From Albidovulum sp. (GTDB lineage: Bacteria > Pseudomonadota > Alphaproteobacteria > Rhodobacterales > Rhodobacteraceae): 64,000 bases of DNA. Positions 44,945 to 51,859 of this stretch are shown here, piece by piece. The stretch's first letter is position 1, and each line of letters begins with the position of its first letter. The position numbers and the translations under genes were made by a program. The DNA is taken from the NCBI GenBank assembly GCA_020637635.1, contig JACKKB010000003.1, positions 62,001 to 126,000 on the forward strand. The letters run 5' to 3'. The notes under the pieces were generated by a model, which was not told where the DNA came from, made no database searches, and saw only the letters and a list, made by a program, of their open reading frames with translations.

Positions 44945-45280
44945 CTAGTCGGCCAACCCCTCTTCGTCGAGCAGCGTGCGCCCCTCGCGGCTCTCGATCT
45001 CGATCACCCAGAGGTCGGGGTCCATGCGCCGTTGCCTTGACACGGCAGCGTCGACCTCACTCTCGCTGCCTTCTGCCAGAACCACCCAGCGCCGGGCGCC
45101 GGACATCAGATCGAAACTGCGCTGGAAGATCCGCGCCCGCCCATCGAGCGTGGCGAGCTTCACGAGCACCGCGCCTGCGGTCGCGTCGCCATGCGCGACC
45201 ACATATGCCGGAATATGCACGGCCTCCAGCCGTGCCAGATAGGCCCGGACCCAGAAATCCGTAGTCACGCGGGCGCTCAT
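44945..45280 (-). CDS. DUF1491 family protein
   Basis: This 111-residue protein starts with ARVTTDFWVRAYLARLEAVHIPAYVVAHGDATAG and has IFQRSFDLM and RQRRMDPDLWVIEIESREGRTLL, the DUF1491 pattern seen in Alphaproteobacteria. The function is unknown. It sits between era and recO, a frequent position for it in this group. Confidence 0.85.
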   Translation of the reverse strand: MSARVTTDFWVRAYLARLEAVHIPAYVVAHGDATAGAVLVKLATLDGRARIFQRSFDLMSGARRWVVLAEGSESEVDAAVSRQRRMDPDLWVIEIESREGRTLLDEEGLAD

Positions 45281-45361
45281 CGCCGCACCCTTTCAATGTG
45301 GCGGCAAATACTCCCGCCGGAGGCCCCGCTGCGGCACACGGGGCGCCGGTCCGCGAAACCC

Positions 45362-46270
45362 TCAGTCGCCATCCCGGAACTCGAGCCCCATCTCGGTATA
45401 GCGTTCCCGTTCCTCCAGCCAGTTCGGGCGCACGCTGACCTGCAGGAAAAGGTGGACCGGCCGGCCGAGGAACGCGGCAATCTCGGCACGCGCCGCCTGG
45501 CCCACCGCCTTGATCGTCTCGCCCTTGCGGCCAAGCACGATCCCCTTGTGGCCGTCGCGCGCCACATAGACCACCTGGTCGATCCGTGCCGAGCCGTCCT
45601 CGCGCTCTTCCCAGCGCTCGGTCTCGACCGTCATCTGATAGGGCAGTTCCTCGTGCAGGCTGAGCGTCAGCTTCTCGCGCGTGATCTCGGCCGCGATCAT
45701 CCGCATCGGCAGATCGGCGATCTGGTCTTCGGGGTAGAACCATGGCCCCGCGGGCAATTCTCCGCCAAGCCAGCTCTTGAGATCCTCGACACCGTGGCCA
45801 CGCTCGGCCGAGATCATGAAGGTCTTCGCAAAGGGGAAGGCCGCGTTCATCTCTTCCGCAAGGCCGAGAAGTGCCTCGGCCTTCACCCTGTCGATCTTGT
45901 TGATTGCGAGCGCCACCGGCCTTTCCTTCGGCAGGTCCGAGGCGATACGTTCCAGGATCGCGCGCACACCCTCGGTCAGCCCGCGATGCGCCTCGATCAG
46001 AAGCACCACGATGTCGGCATCCGCGGCCCCGCCCCAGGCCGCCTTCACCATCGCCCGGTCGAGCCGCCGCCGCGGCCGGAAAAGACCCGGCGTGTCGACA
46101 AAGACGATCTGGGCGTCTCCTGCCATGGCGATGCCCCGGATCCGCGCCCGTGTCGTCTGGACCTTGTGGGTGACGATCGAGACCTTGGCGCCGACCATGC
46201 GGTTCAGAAGAGTCGACTTGCCGGCGTTCGGCTCTCCGATCAGGGCGACGAATCCGGCGCGGGTGTTCAT
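45362..46270 (-). CDS. era: GTPase Era
   Basis: This 302-residue GTPase helps 16S rRNA maturation and 30S assembly. G motifs are GEPNAGKS (G1), VFVDTPGLF (G3) and AINKIDRVK (G4). A C-terminal KH domain (GRKGETIKAVGQAARAEI, VHLFLQVSVRPNW) binds rRNA. I use ATG 46270 (MNTRAGFVALIGEPN), the family start. It is preceded by the rnc gene across the thermonuclease gene, so the usual rnc-era adjacency has been opened by an insertion on the other strand. Confidence 0.95.
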   Translation of the reverse strand: MNTRAGFVALIGEPNAGKSTLLNRMVGAKVSIVTHKVQTTRARIRGIAMAGDAQIVFVDTPGLFRPRRRLDRAMVKAAWGGAADADIVVLLIEAHRGLTEGVRAILERIASDLPKERPVALAINKIDRVKAEALLGLAEEMNAAFPFAKTFMISAERGHGVEDLKSWLGGELPAGPWFYPEDQIADLPMRMIAAEITREKLTLSLHEELPYQMTVETERWEEREDGSARIDQVVYVARDGHKGIVLGRKGETIKAVGQAARAEIAAFLGRPVHLFLQVSVRPNWLEERERYTEMGLEFRDGD

Positions 46271-46412
46271 GCGACTTCCTATCCTCGGGGGTCTGCGCCA
46301 CATAGAGGATTTGCGCCCCGGGCGCCAGAGCGGGACGCCAGGCCCCAAAATGGCCCGAAAGCCCCTGTAGACGTCTGACCGGGGGGCATCGAAGCGGGAA
46401 CTTCGGTTGCGC

Positions 46413-46943
46413 ATGGGTCTGCTGCGAAACCTCCTCAACCTCCTCTTCCCGAGACCGCGGGCAGTGTTCCGGCCTGCCCGACGGCCCCGCGCCGACATCT
46501 CCGCATTCCCGCGCCGGTCGATGCGGCGGGGCATGGCGATCGAGATCGTCGAGGTCACCGAGCTTCGCGGCCGCGCCTGGGTCATCGACGGCGACACGAT
46601 CGACATAGCCGGAACGCGCATCCGACTTGCCGGCATCGACGCACCGGAAATGGATCATCCCCATGGCAGAAAGGCGAAATGGGCCCTGGTCAACCTCTGC
46701 AGGGGCCACGAGATCCGGGCCGTCCTCGATGGTGACTTCTCCTACGAGCGGTCGGTCGCGACCTGCTACCTGCCGGACGGGCGCGATCTCTCGGCCGAGA
46801 TGGTCCGGGCCGGAATGGCCGTCGACCGGCCTCGCTTCTCGCGCGGGAAATATGCCGGCCTCGAACCTGAAGGCATCCGCCGGAAGCTCTGGCGTTGCGA
46901 CGCAAGGCAGAAGGGACGGATGCCGCCGCGTCTGCCGGACTGA
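46413..46943 (+). CDS. Thermonuclease (SNase-like) family protein
   Basis: This 176-residue protein has a SNase domain with VIDGDTIDIAGTRIRLAGIDAPEMDH and the second catalytic Arg region YERSVATCYLPDGRDLSAEMVRAG, but the region around KAKWALVNL is shorter than in staphylococcal nuclease. An Arg/Pro-rich N-terminal 45 residues precede it. The gene is on the plus strand between rnc and era, which are otherwise adjacent in many genomes. The activity is inferred only. Confidence 0.82.
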   Translation: MGLLRNLLNLLFPRPRAVFRPARRPRADISAFPRRSMRRGMAIEIVEVTELRGRAWVIDGDTIDIAGTRIRLAGIDAPEMDHPHGRKAKWALVNLCRGHEIRAVLDGDFSYERSVATCYLPDGRDLSAEMVRAGMAVDRPRFSRGKYAGLEPEGIRRKLWRCDARQKGRMPPRLPD

Positions 46944-46947
46944 GCCC

Positions 46948-47628
46948 CTAACGCTCCACCCGTGCCAGAAGCGCGCGCGCCGCGGCCTGTTCGGCCTGCC
47001 GTTTCGCACCGGCGCGGGCACGCTCCGTCTCGCCCGTAGAAAGCCGGACCTCGACGGTGAACATCGGCTGGTGATCCGGACCGTCGCGGCCGGTTTCCGC
47101 ATAGATCGGCGGCGGCAGCCCGCGCCCCTGTGCCCATTCCTGCAAGGCCGTCTTGGCATCCCGCGCGTCGACCTCGACCTGACCGATGCGGTCGCCCCAG
47201 AGGCCGAGGATCACCGCCTTCGCAACCTCGAAGCCGGCGTCGAGATAGACCGCGGCGATCACCGCCTCCATCGCGTCGCCGAGGAGCGCCTCCTTGCGCC
47301 GACCGCCCGACATCATCTCGGACCGGCCGAGTTTCAGCACCTCGCCCAGCGCCACCTGCCGCGCCACCGAGGCGCAGGTCTCCTTGCGGACAAGCGCGTT
47401 GAACCGCGGCGCTAGCTGACCCTCGGTGGCGTCCGGGTCGGCCGCCAGCAGCGCCTCGGCCATCACCAGGCCGAGCACCCGGTCGCCGAGAAACTCGAGC
47501 CGCTGGTTGTCGGGCCGCGTGGACGAAGAGAGCGAGGCATGGGTCAGCGCCCGCACCAGAAGATCGGGCCGCGCGAACGCATGGCCGATACGCCGGGAAA
47601 ACGCATGAAGATCCGCCGCCAGCTTCAC
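46948..47628 (-). CDS. rnc: Ribonuclease III
   Basis: This 226-residue enzyme cuts double-stranded RNA in rRNA and mRNA processing. The signature NQRLEFLGDRVLGLVMAEAL has the catalytic Glu/Asp, and the second pair is in LGDAMEAVIAAVYLDAGF. A dsRNA-binding domain makes up the C-terminus (DAKTALQEWAQGRGLPPPIY, then GAKRQAEQAAARALL). Confidence 0.96.
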   Translation of the reverse strand: MKLAADLHAFSRRIGHAFARPDLLVRALTHASLSSSTRPDNQRLEFLGDRVLGLVMAEALLAADPDATEGQLAPRFNALVRKETCASVARQVALGEVLKLGRSEMMSGGRRKEALLGDAMEAVIAAVYLDAGFEVAKAVILGLWGDRIGQVEVDARDAKTALQEWAQGRGLPPPIYAETGRDGPDHQPMFTVEVRLSTGETERARAGAKRQAEQAAARALLARVER

Positions 47629-47944
47629 CTCGCCTCCAGGAATGTCCGCTCGGAACGCATCGCCGCCAGATCCTACATCCGCAGATTGCCGCTTGAACAG
47701 CCGGCCAGCACCACGCCCGCGACACTCCGCGCCGCGGAACTCATCTGCGGGCCGCCGGCAGCGCGACGGATGCGTCCGTCGAATCCGGTCTCGCCTTCAA
47801 GCAGGCCATGGCCCGCCGGCACTGCGCATCCGGCCGATGACCGGCATCGCGCCAGGTGCCATCCGGGGGTGTCTGGTGAAGGATGGTCAGGTCCGGCCAG
47901 CATCGCAGCGCCGCTCCGGCCGGGTCGCCGCGCGCCCCGGTCCG
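47629..47944. other. Intergenic region between rnc and lepB (316 bp) with possible gene remnants
   Basis: No gene with a normal start is visible. On the minus strand the lepB frame continues open past its stop for 68 codons without a start codon; it includes WPDLTILHQTPPDGTWRD and ends at 47741. A 23-codon frame at 47744-47673 overlaps this in ATGA fashion and encodes MSSAARSVAGVVLAGCSSG, which has a lipobox-like LAGC. These could be decayed or undescribed small genes, or chance. Confidence 0.35.
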
Positions 47945-48721
47945 TCATTCGATCGCTTTGAAGAACCTGTCGCCCCGCCAGGTCCAGAAGTAGAAGAGCG
48001 AACTCCCGGCCGAGGAGAACATGATCCGGTCGGCTCGGCCGATCAGGTATTCGGCCGGCAACATCCCGACGCCGCGCGGTTCGGCGAACCGGCTGTCTTC
48101 GCTGTTGTCGCGGTTGTCGCCCATGAAGAAGTAGTGGCCTTCCGGCACGGTGAAGACATCCGTGTTGTCCTGCGGCGTCGGGCCGATATCGAGGATGTCG
48201 TGGGCGACCCCGTTCGGCAGCGTCTCGATCTTGCGTTCCTTGATGCAGGTGCCGCCGAAACCGACGGGGTCGTTGGAGCAACGCGGGGTGTTGGACTGCG
48301 ACCCCTGCGGTTCCTTGATCTCATCGAAGGTGCCGGCGTCCTCTTGCGGCGCCGCCGTGCCGTTGATGTAGAGCACCCCGTCCTTGACCTGCACCGTGTC
48401 CCCCGGCAGCCCGATCAGGCGCTTGATGAAATCCGAACCCGTCCCGGGATGGCGGAAGACGACCACGTCGCCGCGCTCCGGGTCGTGGCCGAGGATGCGC
48501 CCCGAGATCGGGCAGAGCGCAAAGGGGCAGGAGTATCTCGAATAGCCGTAGACCATCTTGTTGACGAACAGGAAATCGCCGATCAGCAGCGTATCCTTCA
48601 TCGAGCCCGAGGGGATCCAGAACGGCTGGAAGAAGAGCGTCCGGAACACGCCTGCGATCAGAAGCGCGTAGACGACCGTCTTGATCGTCTCGGCGATCCC
48701 TTCCTGTGCCTTCGAGGCCAT
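47945..48721 (-). CDS. lepB: Signal peptidase I
   Basis: This 258-residue membrane protease cleaves signal peptides. It has one transmembrane segment (about 13-31), the catalytic Ser40 in FWIPSGSMKDTLLIGDFLFV and the general-base Lys in SDFIKRLIGLPGDTVQVK. The C-terminal part has HYFFMGDNRDNSEDSRF, box E. It is 30 bases downstream of acpS. Confidence 0.96.
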   Translation of the reverse strand: MASKAQEGIAETIKTVVYALLIAGVFRTLFFQPFWIPSGSMKDTLLIGDFLFVNKMVYGYSRYSCPFALCPISGRILGHDPERGDVVVFRHPGTGSDFIKRLIGLPGDTVQVKDGVLYINGTAAPQEDAGTFDEIKEPQGSQSNTPRCSNDPVGFGGTCIKERKIETLPNGVAHDILDIGPTPQDNTDVFTVPEGHYFFMGDNRDNSEDSRFAEPRGVGMLPAEYLIGRADRIMFSSAGSSLFYFWTWRGDRFFKAIE

Positions 48722-48751
48722 GATCCGTCCTGCCTTGCCTGCATTCGGGCG

Positions 48752-49189
48752 CTACATGCGCGCGCGGGCATCGGGTGTCAAGTTTTCACCTCCCGCCGGG
48801 CGCGCCTCGATCACCACGAAGGCCTGCGCCCAGGGAGGATCGTCGGTCAGCGTGACATGGACGATGGCCTCATGGCCTTCGGGCGTCATCTGCGCCAACC
48901 GCTCGGCCGCCCAGCCGGTCAGATGCATGACCGGCTGGCCGGAGCGCAGGTTCGATACCGCCATGTCCTTCCACGCGATTCCCATGCGAAGCCCGGTGCC
49001 GAGCGCCTTGGAACAGGCCTCCTTCGCCGCCCAGCGCTTGGCGTAGGTGCCCGCCACGTCGCGGCGGCGTTCGGCCTTTCGCTGCTCGGTCGGGGTGAAG
49101 ACGCGGTTGCGGAAACGGTCGCCGAAACGGTCGAGCGTGCCCGCGATGCGGTCGATGTTGCACAGATCGGTGCCGATGCCGAGGATCAT
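48752..49189 (-). CDS. acpS: Holo-[acyl-carrier-protein] synthase
   Basis: This 145-residue enzyme transfers phosphopantetheine from CoA to ACP. It has MILGIGTDLCNIDRIAG with the Mg-binding Asp and VAGTYAKRWAAKEACSKALGTG with the Glu/Lys pair. Its normal upstream partner pdxJ is about 1.1 kb away here, with gene remnants between. Confidence 0.94.
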   Translation of the reverse strand: MILGIGTDLCNIDRIAGTLDRFGDRFRNRVFTPTEQRKAERRRDVAGTYAKRWAAKEACSKALGTGLRMGIAWKDMAVSNLRSGQPVMHLTGWAAERLAQMTPEGHEAIVHVTLTDDPPWAQAFVVIEARPAGGENLTPDARARM

Positions 49190-49299
49190 TCCGGCCCCGA
49201 AACCCGCTGTGCGGCCGGCGTCGGTTTCACGTCGGTCTCGCGCCGAGCGTCCGTGGTGGCACCCAAGCCCCCGGCGATCGCCGTCCTGTCGAGCTTCAT
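49186..49299 (-). other. Small open frame overlapping the acpS start
   Basis: A 37-codon frame from ATG 49299 ends at TGA 49188-49186, overlapping the acpS ATG. The predicted peptide begins MKLDRTAIAGGLGATTDARR. I know of no such family. It may be an artefact, or a leader or remnant that couples translation to acpS. Confidence 0.25.
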
Positions 49300-49462
49300 G
49301 CGCGTTCCCCCCTCGGGCCAGCGGCGTGGCCGGTCAGGCGGCCGCCGCACGTTCGTGACATATCAGATCGGCTTCTTCGGGCCGAAGCGCAAGCCTCAAG
49401 AGCGCGTATCGCGAACGCACCGTTTATGCGCACCGGCCGAGGCAGTGTCGGCGAGCCTCGAC

Positions 49463-49634
49463 ATTCCTGCCGCCCTTGTCCGCCGCGCTTGCGGGCGACC
49501 TGGCCGGGGCGGGCCATGACGGCGTGACCTTGGCCCCGGGGGTCAATGCGAACCTGCACGCGCCGCTTCTCTGCGTGACCGACCTGATCGACGCCGCCAC
49601 GGGCGGCTTGAGCCTGCCGGGCAAGATCGACTAG
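49463..49634 (+). pseudogene. Possible C-terminal gene remnant, unidentified
   Basis: A plus-strand frame with strong G/C third positions encodes SAALAGDLAGAGHDGVTLAP and then VNANLHAPLLCVTDL, ending in SLPGKID and TAG at 49632-49634. No convincing start is present. The codon pattern suggests former coding sequence. I cannot name the family. Confidence 0.3.
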
Positions 49635-49693
49635 GCATGGAGATGGCCCGGGCGGGATCGCCCGCACCCTGGACCCAATCGAGGAGAGTTCCC

Positions 49694-49921
49694 ATGGCCG
49701 AGTCCTGGCTACCCACGCTGATCACCCCCGACCCCGAAAGCGGCTATGCGCTGGCGGTCAAGCTGTCGCGCATGGCGGTCAAGCTGACCCAGCCGAGCGC
49801 CGAGGTGCGCACCAGGCTGCGCCCCGCATACGAGAGCGACGCCGACGCGCTGATCGCGGTATCCTCGGTCGTCGCGATCAACTTCCAGACGGTCGCGCAG
49901 GCCAACAACTTCTGGAAATGA
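49694..49921 (+). pseudogene. Truncated carboxymuconolactone-decarboxylase/AhpD-like remnant
   Basis: This 75-codon frame has a good ribosome-binding sequence (GAGGAGAG) before ATG 49694. It keeps the C-terminal half pattern of CMD/AhpD-like proteins: YALAVKLSRMAVKLTQPSAE, then VSSVVAINFQTVAQANNFW. The catalytic CxxC part is absent. It is likely a truncated relic, although a short expressed protein is possible. Confidence 0.4.
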
Positions 49922-49970
49922 CGGTGCCGCCCGATCCTGCCCCGCACCCGGATGGTCGGCAGGCCAGCGG

Positions 49971-50269
49971 GTCAACACCGAGGGCGATCCGAAGCTTGCC
50001 GGCTTTCGCGGCCGCGTGGTGCTGATCGAGGCGTTCCAGATGCTCTGCCCCGGCCCTGTGTCGCTGGCCTGCCGCGGGCGCAGGCGGTGCACCCCATGTT
50101 TCCGAAGGACCAGGTGGCGGTGACAATGGGGCGCGATGCAATGCGCAACACGCCGAGCCTGTTATCGGTCGGCCGCAACGGCGACCTGCGCACCCTTCAC
50201 TTCGGGCAGGTCCCCGGGCCGCAGATCGGGGCCGAGATCGCGGCGCCGACAGGTGAAGGCGCCGGGTAG
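49971..50269 (+). pseudogene. Degenerate redoxin (thioredoxin-fold) pseudogene
   Basis: One frame begins VNTEGDPKLAGFRGRVVLIE and then AFQMLCPG, the N-terminal redox segment of a redoxin/TlpA-like family whose active site is CPGC. Here the second Cys is Pro. A one-base shift near 50064 then moves the reading to another frame, which continues GLPRAQAVHPMFPKDQVAV. Much of the middle of the domain is missing before a C-terminal piece RNTPSLLSVGRNGDLRTLHF. The gene is thus broken by a frameshift and an internal deletion, and has lost a catalytic residue. Confidence 0.65.
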
Positions 50270-50305
50270 GGCGAAGCGGAGCCGGATCAGGTCCGGGGCG
50301 CGTGG

Positions 50306-51055
50306 TCAGCCCTTGCCGGCGCGGGCGGCGTCCATCCGCCGGCGCATCTCGGCGATGGTGGAAGCCAGCCCGGCAAAGATCGCCTCGCCGATGAGGAAGT
50401 GGCCGATGTTGAGCTCGCGCAGCTCTGGCAACGCCGCGATCGGCGCCACGGTATCGAAGGTCAGCCCGTGGCCCGCATGGACCTCGAGCCCGAGACCATG
50501 AGCCAGCCGCGCGCCCTCGGCGAGTGCTGCAAGTTCGGCATCGCGCTCCGCGAACCGCCCGTCGGCGTGGAGATCGCAGTAGTGCCCGGTATGCAGCTCG
50601 ACCACCGCCGCACCGGCCCTGGCAGCCGCCTCGATCTGGCGCGGATCGTGGCCGATGAAAAGCGAGACCCGGCAGCCCGCCTCGGCGAGAGGCGCGATGA
50701 AACCCGACAGGCGGTTCAGGTCCGAGGCGACCTCGAGCCCGCCCTCGGTCGTGCGCTCCTCGCGTTTTTCGGGCACGAGGCAGACGGCGTGCGGGCGGTG
50801 CCTGAGGGCGATCTCCTGCATCTCGGCCGTCGCAGCCATCTCGAAGTTGAGCGGCCGCGTCAGCGCTGCCATGAGCCGTTCGATATCGTCATCGACGATG
50901 TGACGACGATCCTCGCGCAGATGCGCGGTGATGCCGTCGGCCCCCGCCTCCTCGGCCAGGAGCGCCGCGCGCACCGGATCGGGATAGGCGGATCCGCGCG
51001 CGTTGCGCACCGTTGCCACATGGTCGATGTTCACGCCGAGTCTGAGCCTTGTCAT
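50306..51055 (-). CDS. pdxJ: Pyridoxine 5'-phosphate synthase
   Basis: This 249-residue TIM-barrel enzyme condenses 1-deoxy-D-xylulose 5-phosphate with 3-amino-2-oxopropyl phosphate to make PNP, the vitamin B6 precursor. It has LGVNIDHVATVRNARGS, ITAHLREDRRHI, VCLVPEKREERTTEGG, RVSLFIGHD and a C-terminal ELNIGHFLIGEAIFAGL. In many genomes pdxJ runs directly into acpS; here they are separated by remnants. Confidence 0.95.
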   Translation of the reverse strand: MTRLRLGVNIDHVATVRNARGSAYPDPVRAALLAEEAGADGITAHLREDRRHIVDDDIERLMAALTRPLNFEMAATAEMQEIALRHRPHAVCLVPEKREERTTEGGLEVASDLNRLSGFIAPLAEAGCRVSLFIGHDPRQIEAAARAGAAVVELHTGHYCDLHADGRFAERDAELAALAEGARLAHGLGLEVHAGHGLTFDTVAPIAALPELRELNIGHFLIGEAIFAGLASTIAEMRRRMDAARAGKG

Positions 51056-51181
51056 CCGAGCCTTCCGTTCAGAAGCTGTGCCATTCCTTGCCTTGACCCT
51101 AGGCGCCCGCCCGGCCGCGGAAAACGGCGGAATCGTTCCGGATACAATGTCGCGCGACAGGGCCTGGTGGCAAGCGGGGGC

Positions 51182-51838
51182 TCACCCACCCCCGGTCTGG
51201 CCCTCGACCCGGCTTTGCAGCTTGGCGCGCAGCTTTTCCAGCCGCGCGCGCAGCTTCTTGCGCCGGTGCTTCTGATAGGCCGCGATCACCGGTTCGGAGA
51301 GATAGTAGGCAACCACCGCAGCGATCAGCCCGGGACCCAGCCCGCCAACGAGATAGGGCAGAAAGACCTCGTTCCAGAAGTTGTAGAGATTGCCCCAGTG
51401 CGTGGTCGCATCGGTGAAGATGGCGAAGAGGTTGTGCTTCAGATCCGCGCCGGCGCCGAGGAACTTGCCGAAAAGCGAGGCGTGCTCGGTCTCGTCGAAG
51501 CGGGTGCCAAGGATCATGTGCCCGAGTTTCATGGAGGCAAGCGCGATGACCGGAAATGTGATCGGATTGCCGAAGAACGTGCCGAGAAGTGCCGCAAGGA
51601 TGTTGCCCCGCACTACCCAGGCCGAGAAGACCGCGGTGACGAAATGCAGCCCGAAGAACGGCGTGAAGCTGACGAAGACACCGGCGCCCACGCCGCGCGC
51701 GATTCGCCTGGGATCATCCGGCAGTCGGCGGATGCGGTGCTTGACGTAGTGGAAGGCACGGGTCCAGCCGCCGCGCGGCCAGAACGCCTCGGTCACCACC
51801 TGCGAATAGGACCGCGGCTTGCGCCGTTTGAAAACCAC
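51182..51838 (-). CDS. DUF2062 membrane protein
   Basis: This 218-residue protein has the DUF2062 pattern RRIARGVGAGVFVSFTPFFGLHF and TFFGNPITFPVIALAS, with several transmembrane segments and a Lys/Arg-rich C-terminal tail. The function is unknown. It lies 21 bases after the rsh stop and is probably cotranscribed with it. Confidence 0.85.
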   Translation of the reverse strand: MVFKRRKPRSYSQVVTEAFWPRGGWTRAFHYVKHRIRRLPDDPRRIARGVGAGVFVSFTPFFGLHFVTAVFSAWVVRGNILAALLGTFFGNPITFPVIALASMKLGHMILGTRFDETEHASLFGKFLGAGADLKHNLFAIFTDATTHWGNLYNFWNEVFLPYLVGGLGPGLIAAVVAYYLSEPVIAAYQKHRRKKLRARLEKLRAKLQSRVEGQTGGG

Positions 51839-51859
51839 GTGCCCGTTCCTTCCCGAACG

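Noticed and set aside
47642..49519. 625-codon plus-strand frame opposite lepB and acpS
   Set aside because: Antisense of lepB and acpS; no family similarity. Its last part overlaps the relic region but in a different frame.
49296..49667. Minus-strand 123-codon frame between acpS and pdxJ
   Set aside because: No recognisable domain, and the plus-strand frame here has better coding bias.
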